Below, in pieces: positions 34,023 through 45,253 of a stretch of 64,000 bases of DNA. Under the pieces are notes generated by a model, which searched no databases, was not told where the DNA came from, and saw only the letters and a program-made list of their open reading frames with translations. The translations under genes and the position numbers were made by a program. The first letter of the stretch is position 1; each line of letters opens with the position of its first letter. This DNA comes from Amycolatopsis saalfeldensis (GTDB taxonomy: Bacteria > Actinomycetota > Actinomycetes > Mycobacteriales > Pseudonocardiaceae), in contig NZ_FOEF01000011.1 in assembly GCF_900110575.1 (NCBI RefSeq), positions 124,001-188,000 of the forward strand, in the 5' to 3' direction.

Positions 34023-35531
34023 CGGGCCGAGCCAGGTCTCCAGCGCCTCGGCCAGGCCGTCGCCGGGCCCGGCCCAGGCGACGTACCCGTCGGGCCGCAC
34101 GAAGGCCGAAAGCACCACGTCCGCGAAGGCCGCCGCACGAGCCTCGATCACCGTCAGCCGGTCCGCCCACCGCGCGGCCACCTCGCCGCCGAAGCCGCCG
34201 TCGAGGAACACCGCCCGGCCGGACGCGAAGTGGGAAGCGAGGGTGCTGCCGTCGGTCAGCGGCAGGTCCGGCACGCGGTGGCCGACCAGCGGGTGCCCGC
34301 CCGGCAGGTCGTAGTGCTGCCAGACTCCGGCGATCCGCTTGACCACGAACGTCGCCCCGTCACGGGTGTCCAACAGCTGGCCGACGACGGTGCGCAGGGC
34401 GTCCGCGCGCGGACCCCGCTCCAGGCTGAGCGCGGTCTGCGCCATGCTCCACTCCTGCACCCACCGGCCGATCGGGTGCCGCTCGGCGACGTAGCTGTCG
34501 AGCAGGTCCGCCGGCGCGTCGCCGCGGACCACGGCGGCCAGCCGCCAGCCGAGCCCGAACGCGTCGCCGAGGCCCAGGTTCAGCCCCTGCCCGCCCGCGG
34601 GCGAGTGGACGTGCGCGGCATCGCCGGCCAGCAGCACGCGCCCGCGCCGGTAGGTCTCCGCCTGGCGCGTCACGTCGGTGTAGCGGGTGGCCGTGTGGAC
34701 GGCCGTGACGGTCACGTCGAGTCCGCTGACCCGCCGCAGGCTCGCCTCGATCTCCTCGGCCGTCACGTCGCCGTCCGGGACCGGGCTGATGGGCTCAACG
34801 GTGTGCACTCGGGTGTCGCCGCCACCCCAGCCGCCGACGATGTACGAGCCGCCGGGTCCGTGCCGCCAGTCGTCGGCCTCGCCGAGGCCTTGAACGTCCA
34901 CAGTGGCCTGTCGACCGAGGAAAACCGCTTCCACGCCAGGGAATCCGATGCCGGCGATCTTGCGAACGGTACTGCGTCCACCGTCGCAGCCGACCAGCCA
35001 GCCGGCGCGCACCGAGGTCCCGGACTCCACCGTCACGCCGGTTTCGTCCGCCTCGAAACCTGTGACGGCGGCCCCGCGCCGGATCTCCGCGCCCAGCTCC
35101 TCCGCGCGTGCGGCGAGGACGTCCTCCAAGTCCTGCTGGGCAATGACACCGGCGCCGTACAGCTCGGCCGTCATCTCCGGGTCCTCGAAGTCGAGCCGGT
35201 CGGCCCGCACCCCGATGCCCGCGAAGTGCCCGGCGAACGCGGGTCCGAACGGCGTCGGCGAGCCGTCGCGCGGCGGGGCCTCCGGCCGGATCTCCTTGGG
35301 GTCGAACCAGGACAGCGCCGCCGCGCTCACGGCGGGCAGCAGCCCACGCAGGTGCAGGGCCGCGGCCGTCGGCGTGTTCACCGACCGCGCCCCCATCGAC
35401 CCGACCCGCCAGGGCCGCACCACCTCGGCGTCGCGCTCCAGCACCAGCACACGGGCCCCGCCCAGCCGCAGTTCCGCGGCCAGCAGCAGCCCGGCCGGAC
35501 CCGCGCCGGCCACCACCACGTCGTAGGCCAC
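34008..35531 (-). CDS. FAD-dependent aromatic monooxygenase (PgaE/RdmE type)
   Basis: 507 residues, GTG 35531 chosen because the FAD-binding strand VAYDVVVAGAGPAGLLLAAE starts there. Other FAD motifs: GCDGGRSTVRKIAGI and GRVLLAGDAAHVHSPAGGQG. The C-terminal thioredoxin-like region (about 395-507) is kept, as in polyketide hydroxylases and rifampicin monooxygenase relatives. It hydroxylates aromatic substrates using NAD(P)H. The divergent tetR gene is the likely repressor, suggesting induction by the substrate or drug. Confidence 0.9.
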   Translation of the reverse strand: MAYDVVVAGAGPAGLLLAAELRLGGARVLVLERDAEVVRPWRVGSMGARSVNTPTAAALHLRGLLPAVSAAALSWFDPKEIRPEAPPRDGSPTPFGPAFAGHFAGIGVRADRLDFEDPEMTAELYGAGVIAQQDLEDVLAARAEELGAEIRRGAAVTGFEADETGVTVESGTSVRAGWLVGCDGGRSTVRKIAGIGFPGVEAVFLGRQATVDVQGLGEADDWRHGPGGSYIVGGWGGGDTRVHTVEPISPVPDGDVTAEEIEASLRRVSGLDVTVTAVHTATRYTDVTRQAETYRRGRVLLAGDAAHVHSPAGGQGLNLGLGDAFGLGWRLAAVVRGDAPADLLDSYVAERHPIGRWVQEWSMAQTALSLERGPRADALRTVVGQLLDTRDGATFVVKRIAGVWQHYDLPGGHPLVGHRVPDLPLTDGSTLASHFASGRAVFLDGGFGGEVAARWADRLTVIEARAAAFADVVLSAFVRPDGYVAWAGPGDGLAEALETWLGPSARG

Positions 35532-35605
35532 GACCCCACCCCCAGGAAACAAGGAACACCGTTCGCAGTAACTTCGACATTACCCGATGCGGGAGAATCG
35601 CTGCC

Positions 35606-36346
35606 ATGGATCAGCCCGCCCCCGTGATCTGGATGAGGCCCGAGCAGGGCGCCCGCGGCCCGAAGGCGACCTACCGCCGCGACGACGTCGCCGCGGTGGC
35701 CGTGCGGGTTGCCGACGCCGAAGGCATCGACGCCGTCTCGATGCGGCGGATCGCCACGGAGCTGGGCGTCGGCGTCGCGTCGCTGTACCGCTACGTGCTG
35801 CGCAAGGACGAGGTCCACGAGCTGATGACCGACGCCGTGATGGCCGAGCTGGCCGGCGCCCGCACCACCGGCGACTGGCGCGCCGACCTGCGCCGCTTCG
35901 CCCACCTCCTGCGCGAGGTCTCGCTGCGCCACCCCTGGCTGCCCGCGCTGGCGGCGGGCCGGCTGACCCACGGCCCGTACAGCCTGCGCTGGACGGAGCT
36001 GACCCTGGCCGCGTTCGACGGCACCGGCCTCGGCACCGACGACATGCTGCTGGCGCTCGGCACGCTGTTCTCATTCGTCCGCGGGCACGTGCAGGCGGAG
36101 CTGGCCGAGCAGGAGGCGATCCGCCGCTCCGGGCTCAGCAACGACGAGTGGCTGACGCAGCAGGGCGAGTACGGCCCGGCGATCATGAACAACGGCGCGT
36201 ACCCGCGATTCACCCGCGTGATGATCGAAGCCGAGACGCCGCACGCGGCCGACCGGCTGCAGCAGGCCTTCGAATCCGGCCTCGATCGTGTCCTCACTGG
36301 ACTGTCGGCCACGATTCCGGAGGATGTTCCGGACAAAAAGCCCTGA
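35606..36346 (+). CDS. TetR-family regulator
   Basis: 246 residues. HTH at about 24-70 (YRRDDVAAVAVRVADAEGID, then RRIATELGVGVASLYRYVLRKDE). The ligand domain is of the TetR_C_1 kind (LREVSLRHPWLPALAAGRLT and GLSNDEWLTQQGEY). A 74-bp shared promoter separates it from the FAD monooxygenase, so it most likely represses that enzyme and responds to its substrate. Confidence 0.92.
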   Translation: MDQPAPVIWMRPEQGARGPKATYRRDDVAAVAVRVADAEGIDAVSMRRIATELGVGVASLYRYVLRKDEVHELMTDAVMAELAGARTTGDWRADLRRFAHLLREVSLRHPWLPALAAGRLTHGPYSLRWTELTLAAFDGTGLGTDDMLLALGTLFSFVRGHVQAELAEQEAIRRSGLSNDEWLTQQGEYGPAIMNNGAYPRFTRVMIEAETPHAADRLQQAFESGLDRVLTGLSATIPEDVPDKKP

Positions 36347-36432
36347 TCGCCGCTTCCCGGCGCCGACCGGCGCCCCGGTCGTGCCACGATGGTCGGTGAG
36401 GGCCCGCCGCCACGGGCCGCGAGGAGGTCCGA

Positions 36433-37233
36433 GTGCCCGACTGGGATGGCCGTGGGCTGCCGCCGGTCGCGCAAGCGCGCGTCGACCGGTTCGCCTCCTC
36501 GGGCCTGCACACTTCGCTGCTGAGCGTGCCGGCCGCGGTCGGCGCCGAGGTCGCGGGCTTCACCGCCGTCGGCGAGGTGATGGGCTGCATCGTCGAACGG
36601 CTCGGCTGGACCCCGGTGTACGGCATGACCCCGAACCAGCAGATCGGCCTGTACGCCGACGCGCTGCGGCAGGGCTACGGCGTCGCTCTCGACCGGCTCC
36701 GGCTGGAGGCGCAGGCGATCGGCGCGGACGGCGTGCTCGGCATCAACCTCTCCGTGACCCCGCTCGACGAGACCATGCAGGAGTTCGTCGCGCTCGGCAC
36801 GGCCGTGCGCGCGGACTCGAAGCAGCGTCCGGGCCGGGTGTTCACCACCGAGCTGCCGGGGCAGGACGTCGGCAAGCTGATGCAGGCCGGCTGGGTGCCC
36901 GCGGACATCGTGACCGGCATCGCCGCGCACACCACGTTCGACTACAACATGCAGTACCAGACCACGATGTGGGCCGGGAACACGGAAGTCGACGCGCACA
37001 CCCGGCTCGTCACGCACGTGCGGTCCGACGCCAGGAGCCAGTTCCGCCGCGCCGTGCAGGCCACCGGCGCCGACGGCGCGATCGTCTCGCGGATGACGCT
37101 CAACACCTGGCAGCTGGGCGAGATCGGCGTCGCCGGGGTGTCGAGCGTTTTCGGCACCGCGATCGGCCGCTTCCACCAGGGGGCCGCCGCGCCGACGTCC
37201 GCGCTCACCATGCTGCCGCTGAACCGAGCCTGA
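36433..37233 (+). CDS. YbjQ-like heavy-metal-binding-domain family protein
   Basis: 266 residues, GTG start after GAGGAGGTCC. It contains two related alpha/beta units: LRLEAQAIGADGVLGINLSV with EFVALGTAVRAD, and FRRAVQATGADGAIVSRMTL. The pattern AxxxGADGVxxV is that of the YbjQ/DUF74 fold. No membrane segment or signal. First gene of a three-gene operon with a paralogue and a small protein; all likely act together in the cytoplasm. Function unknown. Confidence 0.75.
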   Translation: MPDWDGRGLPPVAQARVDRFASSGLHTSLLSVPAAVGAEVAGFTAVGEVMGCIVERLGWTPVYGMTPNQQIGLYADALRQGYGVALDRLRLEAQAIGADGVLGINLSVTPLDETMQEFVALGTAVRADSKQRPGRVFTTELPGQDVGKLMQAGWVPADIVTGIAAHTTFDYNMQYQTTMWAGNTEVDAHTRLVTHVRSDARSQFRRAVQATGADGAIVSRMTLNTWQLGEIGVAGVSSVFGTAIGRFHQGAAAPTSALTMLPLNRA

Positions 37234-37245
37234 CAAGGAGGCCCT

Positions 37246-38064
37246 GTGACCACTGTGGACCCCGCCGCGCAGCACATCCCCGAGGATGCGATGCGCCGGC
37301 TCGCCGAGATGCGGCCGGGACAGGCGACCAGCCTGTTCACTTCGGACCTGAGCGTGAACGAGTTCCTGCTCGTGCGCGAGGCCGGGTTCCGCCCGCTCGG
37401 GCTGGTGCTGGGCTCGAGCATCTACCACGTCGGCTTCCAGATGGGCCGGTGGAGCAAGAACCAGGAGATGGACCGGCTTTCCGCCGCCATGTACCACGCG
37501 CGCGAGCTGGCGATGTCGCGCATGGAGGCCGAGGCGGACCTGCTCGGCGCCGACGGGATCGTGGCCGTGCGGCTGGAGATCGAGTTCAAGGAGTTCGGCA
37601 ACGACCTGGCCGAGTTCGTCGCCGTCGGCACCGCGGTGAAGGCCGACGAGCCCGGGGAATGGCGCAACAACACCGGAAAGCCGTTCACCTCCGACCTGTC
37701 CGGCCAGGATTTCTGGACGCTCGTGCAGGCCGGTTACGCGCCGCTCGGCATGGTGATGGGCTCGTGCGTCTACCACATCGCGCACCAGCGGTTCCGCCAG
37801 GCGATGGGCAACATCGGGCAGAACGTCGAGATCCCGCAGTACACCGAGGCGCTTTACGACGCCCGTGAGCTGGCGATGTCGCGCATGCAGGCGGAGGCCG
37901 AGCAGCTGCGCGCCGAGGGCATCGTGGGCGTCCAGCTGCTCTCGCTGCCGCACCGCTGGGGCGGGCACACCACGGAGTTCTTCGCGATCGGCACCGCGGT
38001 GAAACCGCTGCGTGCCGATCACCACATCACCAAGCCGCAGCTCGTGCTGCCCCTGACCGACTGA
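37246..38064 (+). CDS. YbjQ-like family protein with internal duplication
   Basis: 272 residues, GTG start after CAAGGAGG. Two clear copies of one domain: residues about 27-135 (VREAGFRPLGLVLGSSIYHV, YHARELAMSRMEAEADLLGA, EFVAVGTAVKA) and about 145-260 (VQAGYAPLGMVMGSCVYHIA, YDARELAMSRMQAEAEQLRA, EFFAIGTAVKP). Paralogue of the preceding gene. The stop shares a base with the next start (TGATG), so translation is coupled. Confidence 0.78.
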   Translation: MTTVDPAAQHIPEDAMRRLAEMRPGQATSLFTSDLSVNEFLLVREAGFRPLGLVLGSSIYHVGFQMGRWSKNQEMDRLSAAMYHARELAMSRMEAEADLLGADGIVAVRLEIEFKEFGNDLAEFVAVGTAVKADEPGEWRNNTGKPFTSDLSGQDFWTLVQAGYAPLGMVMGSCVYHIAHQRFRQAMGNIGQNVEIPQYTEALYDARELAMSRMQAEAEQLRAEGIVGVQLLSLPHRWGGHTTEFFAIGTAVKPLRADHHITKPQLVLPLTD

Positions 38065-38468
38065 TGGCCGGTTCGGAGCTGGACTTCCACCTGCTGGTCG
38101 CGACCCTGCGCACCGACCGCGCCGACGTCGAGTCCTACAGCCGCGTGCTGTCCGACACCCTCGGCGCGGCCCTCCCGCCGGGCATGGTGGAGGTAGACCG
38201 CCGCCGCACGTTCGCCGACCGAGTCGCCGGCCGCGCCGGCCAGCCGGTGGAAGTGCGCGTGACCACGCCGGACCAGCTGCTGGTACTCACCGCCGGCCGT
38301 AGCGGCGGCATCGCAGCCGAGGTCCGCCAAGTGGTCCGCGGCGTGGTGATCAGCCGGCGGGACACCGAGCTGGACGAGTGGCTGACCGTGCTCGCTTCGG
38401 AACTGCAAGCCTTGGCTTCACGGGACGAACGGGCTCGTACGGCGCTGGCCCGGCTGCTGGGGGGCTGA
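38064..38468 (+). CDS. Small hypothetical protein coupled to YbjQ-like genes
   Basis: 134 residues, ATG overlapping the previous stop by one base. Predicted alpha/beta: FHLLVATLRTDRADVESYSR, VEVRVTTPDQLLVLTAG, VRGVVISRRDTELDEWL and a C-terminal helix. No signal or membrane helix. Conserved operon position suggests a partner of the YbjQ-like pair. Family not recognised. Confidence 0.75.
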   Translation: MAGSELDFHLLVATLRTDRADVESYSRVLSDTLGAALPPGMVEVDRRRTFADRVAGRAGQPVEVRVTTPDQLLVLTAGRSGGIAAEVRQVVRGVVISRRDTELDEWLTVLASELQALASRDERARTALARLLGG

Positions 38469-38546
38469 CCGGGGTCCAGTGTCCTATGTGGACTGTTCGG
38501 GCGCCGGGACCGGCCCCTGCCGCGCTCTGTGCGGCGGAGGAGGCCT

Positions 38547-39398
38547 TCACGGCCGTGGCAGGCCCATCGGGTTCGGCACCGGCACCACGCCGGTGTCGAC
38601 GACCACGCGGCTCAACGTCGTGGCCAGTTCGATCACGCGCTCGGCGTCCGCCGTGCCGAGCGCCTCCAGCGGTGCGGCGGCGAGGCGGTCGGTGGTGGCC
38701 TCGACCTCGTGGCGGACGGCGGCGCCGGTCTCGGTCAGCCGGCCGGAGCCGTCGAGCAGGCCGCGCCCCAGCAGGCGCGAGCGCGACTCCTCCCACTCGT
38801 CGTCGGTCCAGCCGCGGGCGCGTTGCAGCAGCTCACGGGTCGTCGCGCCGGTCGCGATGTGGGTCAGGCCCGCTTCGAGCCCACTCAGCCCGGCGGCCAC
38901 GGACGCGAGCACGTGCCCGTCACCGCGATGTTCACGGAGCACGCAGGTCGCCAGCCACAACCGCGCGAGCAACCGCGGCGGCCGCGGAACGGCAGCCCAC
39001 GCCGCAGCCAGCGGACGGCCGTCGAACCGGCAACCCGCGACCGCCCGTTCCAGCAGACCGGTCAGTTCGGCCAATCCCGCCTCGGGCAGCACCCGCGCAA
39101 GCACGGCCTCCACCGCTTCCACCCGGGTGCGCAGCACGTCCTGCGGGCTCGCGAACTTCCACGCGTCCGGCAGCGCGCGGGCCACCATCCCGGGCGCGAA
39201 GCCGAAGAACATCGACGTCACCGGGGCCGGTCCGATCGGGCCCAGCGGCGCCGCGCGGCCGGCGAAGTAGCCCATCCACCAGCCTCGCAGCCCGACGTCC
39301 TTCGCGGCCGCCGCGGGCTCAGGTGCGAAGTAGACGACGGCGTGCAACGGCTCCAGCGCCACCCAGAACCGCCTGGCCAGGCTCGAATTCGACTCCAT
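38547..39398 (-). CDS. SCO6745-like (SalK) helical protein
   Basis: 283 residues from ATG 39398; an in-frame start at 39443 would fall in the terminator hairpin. The sequence starts LARRFWVALEPLHAVVYFAP and has GLRGWWMGYFAGRAAPLG, GFAPGMVARALPDAW and a C-terminal winged-helix-like part (LLQRARGWTDDEWEESRSRL, then GRLTETGAAVRHEVE). This is the pattern of the SCO6745 family common in actinomycetes. Biochemical role unknown. Confidence 0.75.
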   Translation of the reverse strand: MESNSSLARRFWVALEPLHAVVYFAPEPAAAAKDVGLRGWWMGYFAGRAAPLGPIGPAPVTSMFFGFAPGMVARALPDAWKFASPQDVLRTRVEAVEAVLARVLPEAGLAELTGLLERAVAGCRFDGRPLAAAWAAVPRPPRLLARLWLATCVLREHRGDGHVLASVAAGLSGLEAGLTHIATGATTRELLQRARGWTDDEWEESRSRLLGRGLLDGSGRLTETGAAVRHEVEATTDRLAAAPLEALGTADAERVIELATTLSRVVVDTGVVPVPNPMGLPRP

Positions 39399-39432
39399 GA
39401 GCAGCCAGCGTAATAGCCCGAAACGCGAGGAA

Positions 39433-39460
39433 GCCCCCTCCACCAGGCGGTGGAGGGGGC
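39433..39460. terminator. Strong hairpin terminator of the secreted protease gene
   Basis: GCCCCCTCCACC (39433-39444) and GGTGGAGGGGGC (39449-39460) form a perfect 12-bp stem with a 4-nt loop, 27 bp after the protease stop on the reverse strand. It also insulates the SCO6745-like gene from read-through. Confidence 0.85.
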
Positions 39461-39486
39461 CTTCTCGGAACAGCTTTACCGGAGGA

Positions 39487-40503
39487 TCAGGCCAGTGCGA
39501 GGCCGTAGGACTGAAGCTCCAGGGTCAGCGGGTAGAAGTAGCTGGTCACGGTGTCGCCGCCGGACAGGGTGCCCAGGCCCTTCGAACCGTCGTACGCCGG
39601 GCCGCCCGAGTCGCCGTGGTCGGTGTGGGCCGTGGTGCCGAACTCGTGATTGAGGACACCGACGTCGAAGTTGACCGACTCGTCGACCGAGGTGACCTGG
39701 CCACTGCCGCCACCGGTGGTCGAGCCCTGCTTCTCCATCTGCTCGCCGACGGTCGGCGAGCCCGCGCTGGTGATGGCCTGGCCGGTGTTGATCTCGCCGG
39801 GGCCGGAGCCGTTCGGGCGGGTCAGCAGGCCGGAGTCCGCCCCGGGGCAGTCGCTCTCGACGACCGTGGCGCCGGAGACGTCGCCGCCGGACCAGGTGCC
39901 GCCGAGGTTGGTGCAGTGGCCCGCGGTGAGCAGGAACGGCGAGCCGCCCCGGGTCACGTTGAAGCCGAGCGAGCAGCGGCCCTGGTCGTTCTGGATCGCG
40001 TCGCCGTCGGAGATGTAGAGCGACAGCTTGCCGGTCAGGTGCTCGATGCGGGCCGAGTCGCCCAGCTGGGCGGCGGCCGCGGTCACCTTGTCCGCGGTGG
40101 CCTTCGAGGCCGAGTCGTAGATCTTGACGACGACCTGGTTGTTCTTCGTGTCGATGCCCCAGGCGGTCTGCGGCACGTTCTTGACCGCGTCGAGGGAGTT
40201 CTTCGCCGACGTCAACGCCGCGAAGCTGTGCTTGACCATCTTCGTGGCGAAGCCGGCGGCTTTGGCCTTCTCCTGCGAAGCGGCATCGGTGACGTTGACG
40301 ACGGCCTTGCCGTTGTCAAGGAAGATGCCGCCGCTCGCCGCGCCGAGGCTGTCGGCGACCTGCGTGGCCTGGCTGATGGCCTGCGCCTGCATCTGCGCGA
40401 AGGCCACCGGGCTCGCCGACGCGGCCGACGAGCAGATGCCCGCCGTCAGCGCCGCGGCCGAAAACAGGGTGAAGCTCGCGACGACCGTTTTCCGGGAAGT
40501 CAT
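39487..40503 (-). CDS. Secreted S1 serine protease (streptogrisin / alpha-lytic type)
   Basis: 338 residues. Signal peptide (MTSRKTVVASFTLFSAAALT, cleavage near ASA-SPV, about residue 31), an alpha-lytic-type pro-region (about 32-155) that acts as folding chaperone, and the chymotrypsin-fold domain starting near DGDAIQNDQGRCSLGF. The catalytic triad is His196 in TAGHC, Asp in GADSGLL and Ser299 in GDSGGP. Cys pairs fit the usual disulphides. Extracellular endopeptidase. A dyad at 40616 is a candidate control site. Confidence 0.94.
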   Translation of the reverse strand: MTSRKTVVASFTLFSAAALTAGICSSAASASPVAFAQMQAQAISQATQVADSLGAASGGIFLDNGKAVVNVTDAASQEKAKAAGFATKMVKHSFAALTSAKNSLDAVKNVPQTAWGIDTKNNQVVVKIYDSASKATADKVTAAAAQLGDSARIEHLTGKLSLYISDGDAIQNDQGRCSLGFNVTRGGSPFLLTAGHCTNLGGTWSGGDVSGATVVESDCPGADSGLLTRPNGSGPGEINTGQAITSAGSPTVGEQMEKQGSTTGGGSGQVTSVDESVNFDVGVLNHEFGTTAHTDHGDSGGPAYDGSKGLGTLSGGDTVTSYFYPLTLELQSYGLALA

Positions 40504-40615
40504 GGAATCTTCCTCCAGTTGTGCTGCTGGACGGATCCTGCGTGAGCGAGTCACGCACCACGGGGGGACGCTGCACACTTTTGTTGCCCAGAAACCGATG
40601 CACCACCGACGAAGG

Positions 40616-40630
40616 TTGGTTATTAACCAA
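40616..40630. promoter_or_regulatory. Dyad TTGGTTA-T-TAACCAA upstream of the protease
   Basis: Perfect 7+7-bp inverted repeat with one central base, 113 bp before the protease start, in a 436-bp gene-free stretch (40504-40939). Short, AT-rich and perfect, so more like a repressor or activator site than a terminator. Nothing else was recognised in that stretch. Confidence 0.45.
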
Positions 40631-40939
40631 GGTATCGGACAAAACGGACCTGGAGCCGCCGTTCGGCGCAGTTCAGCACGACCGAACGGCCCTGCCCAGA
40701 ACGGGGCTATCCGGTCATGCGGGCAGCTTCGGTGAAAAGCCCGCGCGCCGGCCTGCCCCGAACGGCCCAACCGCCCGCGCGGCCGAAACCGGGCTCCTGG
40801 CTACGCCCAGGTGTGCCCGACGCCGAACTTCGCCACAGATTCACCGTGGCGGCCGTCCCCGCCGCCATTTCAGCGCACCTGGGCTGCGCTTCGCCGCATC
40901 CTCACCGGACGGCTCGAGAGTCAGTCCACAGAGGACCAA

Positions 40940-41248
40940 TCATTCGGCAGGAGTGCCCTCCGGCCAACGGACATGGTCGCCGTAGCCGGGATTCTTCCGG
41001 AGGTACCCGGCGATGAACGGGCACACCGGCACGATCACGCGGCCGCGCTCCACCACGTCGTCCAGCGCCGCCTTCGCGAGCACCTTGCCGAGGCCGCGCC
41101 CGCCGAACGCGTCGTCGATCTCGGTGTGGGTGAACACCGTCAGCGTCCCGCGGTCGGTGTACGCGGCGAAGCCGGCCAGCTTGCCGTCGGCGAACACCTC
41201 GTAGCGGCTCTCGTCTTCATTGCGGACCACACCGGTCTCGTCGCTCAT
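40940..41248 (-). CDS. Small GNAT (NATD1/YidJ-like) acetyltransferase
   Basis: 102 residues from ATG 41248. Only the GNAT core is present: RYEVFADGKLAGFAAY, TLTVFTHTEIDDAFGGRGLGKVL (acetyl-CoA loop GGRGLG) and VIVPVCPFIAGYLRKNPGYG. This is the short Acetyltransf_CG type. Substrate unknown; no operon partner. Confidence 0.88.
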   Translation of the reverse strand: MSDETGVVRNEDESRYEVFADGKLAGFAAYTDRGTLTVFTHTEIDDAFGGRGLGKVLAKAALDDVVERGRVIVPVCPFIAGYLRKNPGYGDHVRWPEGTPAE

Positions 41249-41560
41249 CGTCACTCCTCGCAGTCGGGGCATCCGGGTGAACACCGCAGGCCCCTCAACA
41301 CTTCCCGATCCGGACCGGGCGGCAGCTCGGCCGCCGCACGGCGCGAGCGGCCCTCTCGCGCGCAGCAGTGCCGATGATCTTCACCTTAGAGCGACGAAAC
41401 AGCACCCGGAACCGACCGCGCGGTGATCCGCGCTGGGCTGCCCGGGCGACGGCGCCTGCCCATTCGTGTGGTCGCGCACCGCGGGGCTTCCTGGGCGCGG
41501 GCGGTTTTGGTTGCCTCACGGGGTCCGGACCCAGCGACAGGGAAGGCCAGGGAAGCCGAA
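41249..41560. other. Gene-free region upstream of geosmin synthase
   Basis: 312 bp between the small GNAT gene and the geosmin synthase start. No credible gene, hairpin or repeat was recognised. It should hold the geosmin synthase promoter; an in-frame GTG-less extension upstream of 41561 has atypical Arg/Gly-rich sequence. Confidence 0.4.
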
Positions 41561-43786
<2,226 letters not shown>

Positions 43787-43856
43787 AGCCCGGGCCCGGC
43801 GGGGAACCCGACAAGGTGCGACCGACCACTCCGCCGGGCAATTCCGTCCCAACCAG

Positions 43857-44663
43857 GTGATACTCGAAACCGTGACCGGCCTCAACCTGCACTTCCTCGG
43901 CCACGCGACCACGCGGGTCGAACTCGGCGGGCGCGTGGTCCTCACCGATCCCGTGCTCACCTCCCGGGTCGGCCCGCTCACCCGCGTGGCCCCGCTGCCC
44001 GACGCGTCCGCGTGGTCCGACGTGGACCTGGTGCTGATCTCGCACCTGCACGGCGATCACCTCCACCTGCCGTCGCTGCGGCTGGTGGGCCGCCGGACGC
44101 GGATCGTGGTCCCGCGGGGCGCCGGGCACTGGCTCGCGAAGCGGGGTTTCCCGAACGTCGAGGAGCTGTCCCCCGGCGAGAGGCTCACCGACGGCGACCT
44201 CCGGGTCACCGCGACCGAGGCAGTGCACTCCGGTCACCGGTGGGGACCGCGGCTCACGCACGGGCCGCAGAGCCCGGCGCTGGGGCACCTGCTCGAAGCC
44301 GAGGGCGTGCGCGTCTATTCGGCCGGCGACACCGACCTGTTCGACGGCATGGCGGAGTTCGCGCCGCTCGACGTGGCGTTGCTGCCGGTCTGGGGCTGGG
44401 GCCCGAACCTCGGCCCGGGACACCTGACCCCCGAGCGCGCGGCGGAAGCGGCCAAGCTGCTTCGGGCCGAAGTGGTCATCCCGGTGCACTGGGGCACGCT
44501 GGCCGTGCCCGGCATCCACCGGACCACGCGGATGCGCAAGCTGCTCGTGGAGCCGCCGCGCACGTTCGCGGCGGAGGTCTTCAAGGCGGGCCTGCCCACC
44601 GAGGTGCTGCTGACCCGGCCCGGCGCCGAGGTCGCGCTCCCGGCACCCGGGGACAAGGTGTGA
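43857..44663 (+). CDS. MBL-fold metallo-hydrolase
   Basis: 268 residues; GTG 43857 or GTG 43872 (protein beginning with TGLNLHFLG) are both possible. UlaG-like lactonase pattern: HFLGHATTRVELGGRVVLTD, metal site LISHLHGDHLHLPS (HxHxDH), VHSGHRWGP, YSAGDTDLFD and VVIPVHWGTL. It probably binds two metal ions; substrate unknown. First of six genes joined by overlapping stops and starts, ending at 47815. Confidence 0.9.
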   Translation: MILETVTGLNLHFLGHATTRVELGGRVVLTDPVLTSRVGPLTRVAPLPDASAWSDVDLVLISHLHGDHLHLPSLRLVGRRTRIVVPRGAGHWLAKRGFPNVEELSPGERLTDGDLRVTATEAVHSGHRWGPRLTHGPQSPALGHLLEAEGVRVYSAGDTDLFDGMAEFAPLDVALLPVWGWGPNLGPGHLTPERAAEAAKLLRAEVVIPVHWGTLAVPGIHRTTRMRKLLVEPPRTFAAEVFKAGLPTEVLLTRPGAEVALPAPGDKV

Positions 44664-45253
44664 ACTGGTCCGACCCGTCGGCGATCGGCTACCCGGCGCT
44701 GTTCGGCGGGGTCCTGCTGGGCTCGGTGATCCCGATCGTGCCGACGGGCGCGGTCGTCGGCGCCGCCGCCGCGGTCGCCACCACCACCGACCACCTCTCG
44801 CTGCCGCTGGTGATCGTGCTCGCGGTGCTCGGCGCGTACCTCGGTGACGTGCTGACGTTCGCGGTCCCCCGGTTCGGCAGCGAGGCGCTGCTGCGCTGGG
44901 TCGAACGCCGTCAGCAGGCCGACCGGCTGGCCAAGGGCCGCGAGCAGTTCGCCCGCCGCGGCTGGCAGCTCGTGGTGATCGGCCGGCTGGTGCCCGCCGG
45001 GCGCATCCCGGTGCTGCTGGCTGCCGGCACGCTGAGCTACCCGTGGCGACGGTTCCTGCCCGCGGGCCTGGTGGCTTGCGTGCTGTGGGCCGTCGCCTAT
45101 TCGCTGCTCGGCATCATCAGCGGCGGGATCTTCGACTCGCCGCTCATCGCCACGTTGCTCGCCACTGTGCTGGTGCTGCTCGTCACCGTCGCCATGACCT
45201 TGATCAGCAAGCTGCGCCGGAAGCCGGAGCGGACCGGAGGAGGACCTCGGTGA
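44660..45253 (+). CDS. DedA/SNARE-associated family membrane protein
   Basis: 197 residues, GTG overlapping the MBL stop (GTGA). DedA core: GVLLGSVIPIVPTGAVVGAA, LGAYLGDVLTFAVPRFGSEA, then FARRGWQLVVIGRLVPAGRI (with the conserved Arg pair), PVLLAAGTLSYPWRRFLPAG, then a terminal hydrophobic helix. DedA proteins are flippases or exchangers for undecaprenyl phosphate or phosphatidyl lipids. The neighbouring phosphodiesterase suggests shared envelope work. Confidence 0.92.
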   Translation: MNWSDPSAIGYPALFGGVLLGSVIPIVPTGAVVGAAAAVATTTDHLSLPLVIVLAVLGAYLGDVLTFAVPRFGSEALLRWVERRQQADRLAKGREQFARRGWQLVVIGRLVPAGRIPVLLAAGTLSYPWRRFLPAGLVACVLWAVAYSLLGIISGGIFDSPLIATLLATVLVLLVTVAMTLISKLRRKPERTGGGPR

